DNA from: Anolis sagrei
Taxonomy: Eukaryota > Chordata > Lepidosauria > Squamata > Anolidae
Length of the DNA stretch: 64,000 nt
Direction of reading: 5' to 3'
Assembly (NCBI RefSeq): GCF_037176765.1
Contig: NC_090023.1
Coordinates: 142,215,366 to 142,279,365, forward strand
Under the pieces are notes generated by a model. That model was not told the origin of the DNA, made no database searches, and saw nothing but the letters and a program-made list of their open reading frames with translations. Below, piece by piece: positions 11,298 through 22,369 of the stretch (position 1 is the stretch's first letter; each line of letters opens with the position of its first letter). The position numbers and the translations under genes were made by a program.

Positions 11298-11830
11298 ATG
11301 AACAACACAAATCATGAGATACTAGACACAGTAAAACAAGAAATGGAATGTATAAACATTGCAATACTTGGCGTGAGTGAGCAAAAGTGGTTAGAACTGG
11401 GACATTTTGACTCAGATTTTTACTCAGGAAATGAAAATCTAAGAAGAAATAGATGTGGTTGTCGTGAGGAAAGATGCAGCAAAAGAAATTGATCATATCA
11501 AAAAAAGACATCAAGATATAACCTCAATCCAAATTTATGCTCCAACTACAAAGGCCGAAGAAAAAGAAATTGAAAAAGTCTGTGTTGGAGTCCAGGAGGA
11601 AACTGATCACATCCTTCCTATTTTTGTTCAAAGGACTTCTTGTTCACTATAGGCAACAGAATGCAAAAATAGGAAACAGAACAAAAGCTTGTAGCAAAAA
11701 AAATTGGACTAGGATCAAGAAATGAAACAAAAGACTCACTAACTCAATGTTGTGTTTTCTTCATCACAAACACATTCTACAGGCAACACAAGAATTGACT
11801 GTCTATATGGACACGCTGGGGTCATTTTTG
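11298..11830 (+). repeat. BovB/RTE LINE endonuclease-region relic
   Basis: The translated pieces resemble the RTE apurinic endonuclease: a segment like LDTVKQEMECINIAILGVSE, later QIYAPTTKAEEKEIE, then a NTFYRQHK-like part. They lie in different frames, so the copy is degenerate. Start and end are not sharp. Confidence 0.65.
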
Positions 11831-12028
11831 GCCGTGTGTTGCTCTCCAAGTTTCCAGAAACAGAAAATTGATTCTGAGCCATGTTACACTTTAGAGTGAC
11901 AGTGAAGCAAAATTTCATACCAACTCTAAAATCTGTTTTGTCAGTTGCATCCTGATTTTTCCAGCGCAAAAAAAAAAATAAAATAGAACAAAAAAGTCAA
12001 TTAAAATTCATTCAAATTTATTTATTTA

Positions 12029-12180
12029 CTAGTTGCACCCACCACACGTTGCTGTGGCCAACCTTCCCTCCTTCTTTCTCTCCTTCTTTCTTTCTCTCCT
12101 TCCTTCCCTTTCTTTTCTTTCCTTCTCTCCTTCCTTCCTTCTCTTCCTCTTCCCTTCCTTACCCCCCCCCCTTTTCTTAA
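12029..12180 (-). mobile_element. Helitron 3' terminus with CT-rich flank
   Basis: On the minus strand the element ends in CTAG (12032-12029) followed by T, as Helitrons do. The terminal hairpin is CCACA-GCAACG-TGTGG (12059-12041). A GGAAGG-rich tract lies just inside it. The hairpin and tract match the internal 3'-like site at 26801-26830 and the terminus at 27232. The 5' end was not found. Confidence 0.65.
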
Positions 12181-12211
12181 ATTCCTCTTTCTCCCCTTTC
12201 ATCCTTCTCTA

Positions 12212-12338
12212 ATTAGTCTTGGACTGCAACTCCCAGAAGTCCTCCTGATCACTCTACCTACCTACCTACCTACCTACCTACCTACCTATCTCTACCTAAT
12301 CTATCTATCTGGAGGATTGCTGGGAGTTGCAGTCCAGG
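12212..12338. repeat. Inverted repeat around a (CTAC)n microsatellite
   Basis: TTGGACTGCAACTCCCAG followed by TCCTCC on the left is mirrored by GGAGGA and CTGGGAGTTGCAGTCCA on the right. The loop contains (CTAC)n turning into (CTAT)n. This may be the remnant of a foldback MITE. Confidence 0.6.
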
Positions 12339-12349
12339 AATAGGAAATT

Positions 12350-13850
12350 GGAAGTATGCTGGGATTGGGGTGCTCTCAAAGAAATCCAAGGAGAAGAAAG
12401 TTTGCATATTGGAAGCAGTGCATTTGGATCATTCTTCTATCCTAAAGGGTTTGGTCTAGGGGATGCTGGGAGCTGCCATTTATATTATTATTCATGCCAA
12501 AGGACAACATGTGCCTACTTTGATCCATTTAAAAAAGAAAATCAATTGCTTTTTATTTAAAGCTCAAATTTGCAAACACAAAAAATGCAGCACGCCAATA
12601 CCTATCCAGTTTCTGTCTCTGATACTTTGCCAAGGCACTTATTTTGCCTCAGCAGCACAAAGGTTAGAAAAGAGTCATGAAATGTCCCATTATGGGTTTT
12701 AAGAGGAAATTGAAAGTTTTATCTGATGAAATTCACTCCTGTCTATTGAATAATTAACCTCCCAATTTCATTATCTTCTACTGTTGGAGATGTGAATAAT
12801 TTAAATTTATTATCTGCAGTTAAATGGAATGCTGCTATCAGAAACAGCCACTGCAAACTCCCCCACAGAGCTGTTGGACTCTTAAGAAAGACTCTTGAGA
12901 AATGACAATGCTAATACATTTTGTGCAATTGGATGGTTGCAACAGTTAAAAGTTTACACTCCCAATAAAGTGTTACAGCCTTTTTTGCTTTGAAGCAAAA
13001 ACAATGGAAATTTCTCAGAATAAAGACATACAGGAAATACACATTTGAACTTTTTTGAGTATAATGCCTCCCTTCTTTTGGGGAGAGTTACTAACAACAG
13101 TAATTTAAAAACAACAGTAATTTAAAAACAACACAGAAAGAGAGAAAGTGTGCTCTACTGCCACCCTGAGTTCAACCACAATAATAAAACTTTTTATGAG
13201 GGGATTAACTAACAAGAAGTAAATACCTGTACCCCATAGGGGAACTAGAACAAATTCATATTGCTGCAATTGTGTGTTTAAGTGAAACCAATGTAAGGAA
13301 ATAACTGATATTTCAGATTAATTGAAAACCAAATAACTCTAAGGCAAATGGCTTCTGAGGGAACTGAGTAGATTATTCTGAACCAATTGGATTAATCCAA
13401 ATTTTGGCAGAACTGAGGTTAAGAAATCAGGAGGAATGAAATCAATGGGAATTAAAGAAATACATAATTTTCCAGCGAGGATACAATTCAGACAAACCAG
13501 AATTCGGTAAAATCGGAATTCAAGTATCGCACTATGTAACAAAATGTTTAAAATGTTCTGTTCCTGGTTTGATAGTGTTATTTCTTATTTAATTGTGTGG
13601 TACTTACTTTGAAAGTAGTTGTTATACTCCAGAAGCTTTGTTTTTGTGATTGCCACAAAAATACGTTAAATTAGTTGAGACTCTTATCTGATATTCTTTG
13701 AAAAACTATAGCAAAATGTGCTGTAGGATGTCCCGGAAAACAATTTTTTTTGGCAGTTTAATTAACCTTTTCCATGATTTTATGATAGAATCAATCAGGG
13801 ACAAAAACTGTTACATTTACCCCACTTGAGGTAAATAAGACCAGAAACAA
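12350..13850. other. AT-rich intergenic DNA, nothing recognised
   Basis: No gene, RNA gene or clear repeat is recognised in this stretch. The open frames are short and overlap on both strands without a family match. Confidence 0.5.
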
Positions 13851-14926
13851 AGAAAGAAAGGGGGGGGGGGGGAGAGAGAGAGAAGGCTTTCCTAGGTCTC
13901 TCCTCTAGGGCCCCACTGGGAACTCACTTTCACAGCTGCACTTTGTGAGGTCTGGACATTGAAGGAGCTTCTGCGCTCCTTCCCAGAGCATGATGGAAGT
14001 TGAGGTTTTTCTCTCTGTGTGTTTCTCACATTTCTTACTCAGCCCATCAGAGACCCGGTTGACTGTGTCCATTCTCCTCCCCTCTTGTGGCACGCACTGG
14101 TTGGGACTTCAATTTCCAGAACCCCCTCTTGTGGCTTTTTAAAGTTATGGTAAAAACTTTCTTAAAATTCCCAAAAATCAGTGAATTTGGTGAAACATTC
14201 TGAAACTTGGCAGGTTTGTAGTTGTAAATGTGGCCTACAATGAAGTGAGTTTGATTCCGATAGGCCTAAAATAGGCCTAAAGTCCCCATACTTTAAGATC
14301 GTCTGGGTAGGCCCTGCTCTCGATTCCGCCTTCCTCGCAGATGTTTGACAGGGACGAGAGACAGGGCCTTCTCAGTGGTTGCCCCTCGGCTATGGAACTC
14401 CCTCCCCGGGGATATAAGATCAGCTCCCTCCCTTCTAACATTCCACAAAATGGTTAAAACCTGACTCTTTGAGCAAGCTTTTTCTACTGGAGCATAATTA
14501 GACGTAAACGAATATATGGAATGACTGACAATGCAACTGGACAACGGTTTTAGTAAGGAGATGCTGAGGATCTTGTTTTACAGATATATTTGCTTTTTAT
14601 ATTACATTTTAAATGTTGAATAGTTTTTATATAATTGTTTTAACTGTATTTTGATATTTGTTAGGGCATCAAATTGCTGCCGACTGTGAACCGCCTTGAG
14701 TCGCCGCTGGCTGAGAAAGGCAGCATACAAAGGTGGTAAATAAATAAATAAATAAATAAAATTATGGATAAACGAGCCTTTCAAATTTCTCCATTGACAC
14801 CAATGGAATGAATCTTACCAAAACAAAAACGGTACCCCCCCCCTCCCAATTTTGGAAAACGGAGAGGGGGGCATCCGAAAATGGAACTGAAAACAGTATG
14901 GTTTTGGGGCATTGTGCACATCCCTA
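13840..14926. mobile_element. Likely hAT-type element interrupted by an L2 3' end
   Basis: The right end GCACATCCCTA (14916-14926) resembles TAGGGATGTGC hAT termini in reverse. The non-L2 parts on both sides of 14285-14760 have the same style as the element at 10123-11191 (a phrase like TGAAACTTGGCAGG, then short inverted motifs). The left end and a target duplication were not fixed. Confidence 0.35.
14285..14760 (+). repeat. L2 LINE 3' end
   Basis: Contains the ORF2 C-terminal segment (GGCCTTCTCAGTGG, CTATGGAACTCCCTCCC), a 3' UTR, and the end CGCCTTGAGTCGCCGCTGGC followed by (TAAA)n. It is 5'-truncated. Confidence 0.8.
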
Positions 14927-15236
14927 TTGTTTCTTCTACTTTTCCCTAAGAGGTGTGCAAGTCTATTGCAATTACCCTCTGTCTTCCTGATTGAAACCAC
15001 ACACATGCAATTAGAAAAAAATGTAAGCCACATTCCAGCCTTTTACTTCTTGAAATCACACCCCTGTCCCTTGCATGGGGGAGCTTTATGAACACCACTA
15101 CACTCTTCCCAGTTTTTAAATCAACACATTGGGAGGTACTGGTATTTCCGCAATCAAGTAACTGGGGTGAAAAATCTCATATCCTGTCCACATCACTCAA
15201 CAATCAGATTCAGAGGGAAACAGTTTCAATATCTTA

Positions 15237-15400
15237 GGCTGGATTTACACTGCCACATAATGTGATCATGGTGTCTCCCCTGCCATATAATGCAGTTTCA
15301 GAACTGCATTGAACTGTATTATATGGCAGCGTAGACTTATATAATCCAGTTCAATGTGGTTAAAATGTATTCCGAAACTGCGTTATATGGCAACTTTACT
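15237..15400. mobile_element. MITE with ATATGGCAG-type inverted repeats
   Basis: GGCTGGATTTACACTGCCA at the left and repeated inverted ATATGGCA and CAGTTCAATG motifs mark a short palindromic DNA element. It is related in style to the pieces at 45027-45172, 53430-53556 and 58015-58100. Confidence 0.5.
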
Positions 15401-16180
15401 GCTTTTAGTAAAACGAGCTGACCTAACAGGACTTGAATCAATTTGTAGTTCTCTCTTCTGTTTTGCTGCTGCCGTTGATTCGCAAAAGAACAAGCCATGC
15501 AAGCATAGGTAGAAAGAAAGAGACTGCCTGGCAGTGATTGACTCTGGACTGTTTTCATTCACTCTCAATAAGCACAAATGCCCAGTAAGAACGCACAGTG
15601 TTGAGAAAGTGGAAGGGAGAGATGTCTTTGGACAGCTGGGAATTTCAAGCAGCAGAATGCCACTCAGCTAAAGGCACCAAACAATGAATATTGACAGTGA
15701 CCAGTTGTCAATTGAGTGTGACCATTGCCTGGACTGCACATTTTTGGTGAAAGAATGCTATCTGAATATATCTTGTCTGCAATTTTTTGTAGGATTTAAT
15801 TCTATGTGAAATTAGCTGTCTGTAAATCTATACTTCCCAGTCCTTTGTCTCAAGTGCGTTTCCCTGGGGCCGTTTCCCACTCTGACATCTTTCATTCTGT
15901 AGGATGTACAGAAGGTCAGTGCTTCTCCTCACAGGAAATCATTCTCTTAAGGAGTGGCTGGCTCTGTTTGTTATCACTCAAATATGTCTTACAAAGGGCT
16001 AAAAATAGAAACACGCAGGGTCAGAGAACTGGAGAAGTTGCACTGGATTTCCTGCAAACGAGACCATTGAGAAATGCTGAGCTTTGAGACATTTTGTTGA
16101 ATATTTGTTTCTAGCCACTTGGAAAAATGCCTCCTGTTGTGTCCTTATCCTGTTTCATTCTGACACACCTAGAATCCTCT
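15400..16180. other. Intergenic DNA, nothing recognised
   Basis: No recognised gene or repeat. Open frames are short and have no family match. Confidence 0.45.
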
Positions 16181-16182
16181 TC

Positions 16183-16655
16183 ACTAGGGCCGGAGGTTTT
16201 AGCACAGCTGGTAAATCATCAGCAACTATAAGATCTATCAACCAAAAGGTGGCAAGTCAGCGTGAGCAGCCGACCGTCGGCGTGAGCAGCCGACCGTCAG
16301 CCCTACTCACTGTTTACCTAAGCAGTTTGAAAACAGCTTTAGCTGTAATTAGAGAAATTAGGTACTGCTAAAAGTGGAGAGGGGGGTGTTTTACAACACC
16401 ATAAAAAAAGATTAGAAAATGCTGGAATGAGGATGTCCTGATGGCTCTTCATCATAGAGGATGGAGTGACAGCACACATGTGGACTCGAGCCTAACCACC
16501 CATGGCATCGAAACACCTCCTTCTGTTCTGTCTGTCTGTATACTGTCTATACAAACAGCATTTAATGTTTGCCGTGTATGTGTACTTGTGATCCGCCCTG
16601 AGTCCCCTTCGGGATGAGAAGGGCAGAATATAAATAAAGTGTTACGTTTTTATTA
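16183..16655 (+). repeat. Composite tRNA-derived SINE with L2-like 3' tail
   Basis: The head has an A-box-like TAGCACAGCTGG and a TTTACCTAAGCAGTTTGAAA body. The end GATCCGCCCTGAGTCCCCTTCGGG then AATATAAATAAA matches the L2 3' end, so this SINE is probably mobilised by L2. A segment GCGTGAGCAGCCGACCGTC is present twice in tandem at about 16260-16299. Confidence 0.7.
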
Positions 16656-16686
16656 TTACTATCACAAATATGTTAATGTGAGTTTT

Positions 16687-16797
16687 CCAGGCTGTATGGC
16701 CATGTTCCAGAAGCATTCTCTCCTTTTTAAAATTAAATATAGGGAGAGAATGCTTCTGGAACATGGCCATACAGCCTGGAAAACTCACAGCAACCTC
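16687..16797. mobile_element. Inverted pair of Penelope-like 3' ends
   Basis: Two copies of GTGAGTTTTCCAGGCTGTATGG-type sequence face each other: left arm about 16688-16733, right arm about 16752-16796, essentially perfect over about 45 bp with an AT-rich spacer of about 18 bp. From memory, this sequence ends Penelope-like retroelements in squamates, which are known for inverted and tandem end arrangements. Confidence 0.6.
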
Positions 16798-16839
16798 ACT
16801 ACCTTACATAGGTAAAGTCTTTCTTATCTGGAAATCTTG

Positions 16840-17940
16840 TAGATGTTGTTTAACATCTACACGAAGGCACTGGGAGAGATCATCCAGAATTTGGAGTTCA
16901 ATGACACCTGTATGCATATAACGTTCAGTTCTATCACTCCTTTCCACCTACTGCTAAGGAGGCTGTTCAGGTCCTGAACCAGTGCTTGGCTGCTGTGACA
17001 GTCTGGATGAGGGCGAACAAATTGAAATTAAATCCAGACAAGAGAGAGGTATTCCTAATAAGTTGCAAGGCAGAACATGGCATAGGGATACAGCCTGTGC
17101 CGGGCAGGGTTATGCTACCCCTGAAGACATAGGTTTTCAGCTTGGGAGTTCTCCTGGACTCATAGCTGAACCCAGAACCCCAGGTTTTGGCGCTGGCCAG
17201 GGGAGCTCTTGCACAATTAAAACTTGTGCGCCACTTGCACCCATACCTTGGGAAGTCAGACTTGGCCAGGGTAGTCCACACTCTTGTTACATCCTGAATA
17301 GACTACAGCAACATTCTGTACATGGGGTTGCCTTTGAAGACTGTTCGGAAGCTCCAAGTGGTCCAATGGGTGGCAGCCAGATTTCTCATTAGAGCGGCAT
17401 ACCACCCCATTGCGTCAGCTCCACTGGCTGCCCATCTGCTACTGAGCATTATTCAAAGTGCTAGCTTTAGCCTATAAAGCCCTAAATGGTTCTGTCCCAA
17501 CTTATCTGTCCAAATGCATCTTCCTCTATGAACCAACTCAGAGGTTAAGATCTTTTGGGGAGGCCCTGCTCTCGGTCCCACCTCTTTTGCAGGCTATGGA
17601 ACTCCCCCCCCCCCCCCAGCGAAATCAGGTCAGCTCCTGACTTTCAGAAAGCATGTAAAAACATGACTTTAAGACCCTGCCTTTGGCTAATTTTACACTG
17701 CAATAAGTGATGATGGAAAATGTGCAATGACAATTGGAACAGCTTTTTGACTATGATCTCAGATTGTGTTGTTTTAATAATGTGCTTAATAATGTGTCTT
17801 AATCAACAGACATAAATATGTTTAGTTTATGTCTGTTGTGTATATGGCATTGAACTGTTGCCTTTGTAAGGCCGCTCTGAGTCCCCTTTGGGGTTGAGAA
17901 GGGTGGGGTATAAATACTGTAAATAAAATAAATAAATAAT
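16840..17940 (+). repeat. L2 LINE 3' portion (about 1.1 kb)
   Basis: A degenerate L2 copy from late reverse transcriptase through the ORF2 C-terminus to the 3' end CTGAGTCCCCTTTGGGG, GGGTATAAATACTGTAAATAAA. It is parallel to the better-preserved copy at 32482-34193 (minus). Several frame breaks are present. Confidence 0.8.
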
Positions 17941-17949
17941 CTGAAATTG

Positions 17950-18950
17950 AGAATACTCCAGAACTCAAATGTTTTTCCACCAGATTCCCACTTTTATTTT
18001 GGGGAAAGAGGGCTAGTCACACACTTAGCACCAACTAAGTTTTCCTCAAGGAGCCCTGAGGGAGGAAAAAGGAGGAAGCAGAAGAGAACACCATTTACAC
18101 AAAACCCCAAAAAAGGTAGGCGCTTCAGACACTTCCACGTTTGTCCTCTAGCCAACCAACGGTGGCATATAGTGGGACGGGTTCCCTGGAAACAGCTTCC
18201 AGTGGGCAAGTATTGGCCATTGTCTATATGCAGCCCTTCAGATACTTGGTTTAAAAAGCAGGAAGTGTATTGAGAGTTGAAGAAGTGTCTGAGGTGTCTG
18301 CTTTTTATAGAGCCCTTATGTAAGCCGAGTCTTGAGTGTCTGCTGAGGATGAACTGAGCTAGACATATGGTCGCCCTCCCCTGTCCCCATCTCTCACTCA
18401 ATATGCAAATAAAGGTGTTTCAAAATCTTAAAAAAGCAAACTTCAATTTACAGTTTCATTGAGCTGATATAATAAAAATGTACTAATTGTTAAATTTTAC
18501 ACATTTATTTAAATAATCCAAATATATGTACCAGTTATGAATTAAATAAGATTATATCGTGTAGTTCTATGTATTATGTAGCAATGAAAGCGAATAAATA
18601 TGTTCATATTTCCACATTTTTTTCAATGATGCCATTTTGCTACTCTTTTTGAGAAGGAAATGTTTCATACGACCCCCTCACCACAAATTTTCAGTTTTGT
18701 GATTGAAACTGATTGAAAACACCAAGAAACCCTCCCTACCCTTTGGGAAATGACTTCTCAAATATATTAAAGTTTGGGAACAATTAAATTAAAGAGACCA
18801 ATAGGCAATTTCCTGAGCAATAAAGCCCAGAGTTCCAGCAATGTTTTATTCTGTAATATTACATTATTAATATGAACAATTACATATGTTTGATTGTAAC
18901 AAGAATAAGTTTAGAGGGGGGTTATTCATCTGGAGCTATATATATACGTA
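17950..18950. other. Intergenic DNA, nothing recognised
   Basis: AT-rich sequence without a recognised gene. The open frames on both strands near 17994-18401 overlap each other and have no family match. Confidence 0.45.
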
Positions 18951-18969
18951 TATATGGTACAAATATAGT

Positions 18970-19290
18970 GGGCCCCTTAGTAGTGCAGTGGGTTAAACCG
19001 CTGAGCTGCTGAACTTGCTGACCGAAAGGTTGGTGGTTCAAATCCAGGGAGCGGGGTGAGCTTCTGCTGTTAGCCCCAGCTTCTGCCAATCTAGCAGTTC
19101 AAACACATGCAAATGTGAGTAGAACTATAGGTATCTCTTCTGCGGGAAGATAACAGCACTCCATGCAGTCATGCCGGCCACATGACCTTGGAGGTGTCTA
19201 CAGACAACGCCAGCTCTTCGGCCTAGAAATGGAGATTAGCACCACCACCCTGGAGTCGAACTCAACTAGACTTAATGTCAGGGGAAACCT
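18970..19290 (+). repeat. tRNA-derived squamate SINE, near full length
   Basis: A box TAGTGCAGTGGGTTAAACC, B box GGTTCAAATCC, then the family body (AGCTTCTGCCAATCTAGCAG, CTCCATGCAGTCATGCCGG) and the 3' end AACCTTTACTA. It looks like a good pol III promoter. Confidence 0.85.
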
Positions 19291-19291
19291 T

Positions 19292-19991
19292 TACTATATA
19301 TGCTTGTTTATTTGCTTGTCCCACAAAGGCTCTTTCATGGCTTGATCGATCTGGACCAAACTTGGCACATGTATCCTTTGTTACCCAACTTAAAATAATG
19401 GAAGAGTTTCAACCATTATTTAAAAGTTAAAAATGGTAGTATATAGATAGAAAAGATTAACTACTGACCTACAGGTTGTCTGTATGCAGTGCTGGGATGC
19501 AACCACAAGAGGGATTAGCTACTGATAGATAAAATGGTTGCATCATGAAATCTACAACACAGCCCTGAGGACCATAATCGACCCCATAAGAAAGAAATTT
19601 CATAATATTTATATTTTGGAAGATGTCTATATGTATGTGTGTGTTCCTGCACCTTGCTCTGAGGCTGAGAGACTTCCAAGAAAAGCCTGGATAAAGGAAG
19701 AGAAAGGAAGGGGGGAACACTACGAGGGAAAGAAATAAAAGAAAGATAAACAATGAAATTGAAAGGAAGTGGGGAAAGGGATGAAAGAAAAAACATGGGA
19801 AGACAAAGGAAGGAAGGAAGGAAGGAAGGAAGGAAGGAAGGAAGGAAGGAAGAGAAAGTGAGGGAAAGCAAGGTAAGAAGAAAAGAAAGGAATAAAAAAG
19901 AGAGCGACAAGGTGTATGAGGAAAAGGAAGGAAGAAGAGAAAGAGCCACAAACAATATGCACACCCGGCAGTGCTGGGTATATATGTTAGT
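19292..19991 (+). mobile_element. Candidate degenerate Helitron
   Basis: The left part has the phrase GATCTGGACCAAACTTGGCACA, shared with the array at 59080-60140. A (GGAA)n tract follows at 19806-19852. The right end has a GC hairpin CCCGGC-AGT-GCTGGG at about 19962-19978, then TTAG next to T, close to the Helitron CTRR end. No coding part is present. Confidence 0.35.
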
Positions 19992-20088
19992 ATATAACAT
20001 AAGTAGTGGGGGAGGTAGGATGGGGAAGAGAAAAGAGAAAGCCCAGTAGGAAGTGAAGCTGCAATCCAGCACCCTTTATAATCAAACA

Positions 20089-20094
20089 TTTATT
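20089..20094 (-). terminator. GDF2: Candidate GDF2 polyadenylation signal
   Basis: AATAAA on the minus strand about 70 bases after the GDF2 stop codon. A short 3' UTR is possible. Whether it is used cannot be seen. Confidence 0.35.
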
Positions 20095-20163
20095 TACAAA
20101 CAAGTAACATTTTTCTGCATGCATGATTTCATATTTACGTGATGGAGCGGTCCCTGATATTCT

Positions 20164-21089
20164 CTATCTACAGCCACATTCTGCCACTTTCATCCCCTCA
20201 TATTGATATTTCAGTGTGGGGGTCCCTGCATTATCTTTGTAAAGCATGGAAATTGCATCAAGCTTCGTTGGGACGCAACAGGCTTTGGCAGCTTTCTTGG
20301 GATTTTTGTAGTGCACCAAGGTCTGGACAATAGCATGCTTGGTTGGTGTGACATTATCCGTCAGAGGAAAGAAGCAACCTCCTTTGCATTCAAACGCATC
20401 ATAATCTTGAGGAGCAATGATCCAATTCCAGCCAATTTCTTTGAAATTTACTCGGAGAGAGGTTCTCCTGCAGTGATTATGTTCGGCACTTCGTTTCCCT
20501 CTGGACAGAAGATGATGGATTCCATTAACAGGTAAAGCGTTCTCTTTATGGGCAGTGTTGTTCTTTACCAAATTCTTAAGCATGCTTTCCTGTTCATGCA
20601 CAATCATTTCTTGAAGTTCCATATAGTTCTCTTTGATTCTGTTATTGGGATCATTAGAAAACACAACCAGCAAGGGTAAATGGTTAGAGTTCGGTGTTAC
20701 ACCGGTATGTACATTCCCACAGGTAAGATCACTTTGAACATCGCTCTCTATATCAATCTCCAGCTGATTAGTACTCATTGTTTTGTCTGCCTTAGTCCAT
20801 CTTTTCACAGTGCTAGACACATCAAACATCGTCCAACCACATTCTTGGATTTCTTTGGAGACTAGGACGGATTTGACATTATTTGGTTCCTCCCAGTTGT
20901 TTCCTTCAAGGACATCATACACAGCTATATTTCCTTTAAAGTTCACCAAACTCTTTGTGCCCTTTTGACAGTCAGTGTGGATTCTGAATTCGGCTCTGGT
21001 GACATCTTCATGCCATGGGATGGAGACATTGAACAGCAAAATGTATTTCTGAAATGGATTCATTTCCAGAGGAGAAAGAGAAGTAATAT
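20164..21089 (-). CDS. GDF2: GDF2 (BMP9), exon 2: prodomain part and mature ligand
   Basis: Encodes residues 113-420 of bone morphogenetic protein 9, the circulating liver-made ligand of ALK1 on endothelium. The exon start is set by a pyrimidine-rich acceptor (TTTTCTTCTCCAG) just before 21089. Joined to exon 1 in phase it gives FSPE-D-ITSLSP, matching human FSMEDAIS. The open frame starting upstream at 21135 is therefore partly intron. A furin site RGKR (309-312) releases a 108-residue mature domain with the seven cystine-knot cysteines (7, 35, 39, 71, 72, 105, 107 of the mature chain), ending in ECGCR. The mature sequence is close to human (TPTKHAIVQTLVH, KACCVPTKL). One residue is missing between the two tryptophans near the start of the knot (GWNWIIAP, human GWDSWIIAP). 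The stop codon is at 20164-20166. Confidence 0.95.
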
Positions 21090-22369
21090 CTGGAGAAGAA
21101 AACCGATAAACACTATTATCATGACTACTTGCCATAATGTGAAATTTCTCAGGAAGTATATGTTAGTCTTGAATCTTCAGTGCCTTGATCAATAGCTTGC
21201 TGTTTTAATTTAAATATTATTTAGTTTCATTTGTTTTTTATCCACTTTTCTCTGGGATTATGATCCATGGTAAGTTAGAACAGCAATAGAAAATAGAAGA
21301 TAATAAAGTAAATAGAAACCAAAGGGAATAAATGTAATAACCAATAGGTTATTCCACCGGAAAAAGCGATTGCCATATTAACATCAAAAGAAGAATTAAA
21401 ACACCATCAACAGTACTCCCACAAGACTCTTCACATAAGGTGTTTATCTGCCAGTAGGAGAGCAGAGTTGAACCCAGGCTAGAAGCTTTCCATAGTATGA
21501 GAAAGCTTTTTGTTATGGCCTCACCAACGATACCTATGAGAGTGGTAGAACTTAGGGTGCTTTGCACTGAACATATAATGTGGTTTGAAGCTAACTTGAG
21601 GCTGCGATGACCTTAAAATAGCAATGTGTGCTACAATTTGTAAAGGCGATACAGCACTTTAAAAGTCCCAGTGAAATTTGTGTTCAGTCAAAAAAATATG
21701 CTGAAACTGATCCTTATGTATCCAGGATCCAGGGCAATATAGTTCTGCAAAATGTAGGATGCATTGTAGACACCCACCTCTGCTGAAGCACAATAAAAAT
21801 CCCAAAGTGAGACTTAGGGCCCTTCTACACTTACTTAAAACCTGGGAGGAAGCAGGTTAAAATAAAATATTTTGAGAAGACATGATCCACAAGAAGAGAC
21901 AATAATGCTTGATAAAGGGGAGGGCAGTACAAAAAGAGATAGTCTCTCAGATGAGTAGACTTCACCAAGGAAGTCACAATGTTATTGAGAAATTTATTAA
22001 ACACAAATGAACAGAGATGAATTAAACATGAATTTATTTTATTTTTTATTTTACCAATTTTGCAATTCCAAAATGCCTCTCCACCTCAACTCTGGAAAAG
22101 TCCAGGCAGCTATATCTCCTCTTGTGTATGAAATCAACTTTTATGAAATTGTATGACTTATATCAAATGAAATCAACCCTTAAAGTATATCTGGAACTGC
22201 AAATCTATATAAAAAGACTTAATTAATCTCAGTCCTTGGGACAGGAAGTGGGCTAAACGGGTAATGTATGCAAGCCTGGAGTACCCAAGTCTCACTGATG
22301 GGATATATTGTGCTTATGTAAAATGCAACCCCCTTTCATTGTCAACAATTAAATGAGTTCCTCCAGAAC

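Noticed and set aside
18970-19290. tRNA gene suggested by A-box and B-box motifs (also at 51938 and 58450)
   Set aside because: The boxes belong to tRNA-derived SINEs with the same 300-bp body in each copy. No cloverleaf with a full anticodon arm is evident.
19469-20089. Open frames of 185-206 codons on the minus strand just beyond GDF2
   Set aside because: Low-complexity (GGAA)n complement gives Ser/Leu/Phe/Pro-rich frames. Overlapping frames on the same strand are open too.
21090-21135. MASSHDN... as the start of a GDF2 protein
   Set aside because: The splice acceptor at 21090-21091 and the in-phase junction with exon 1 show that these codons are intronic.
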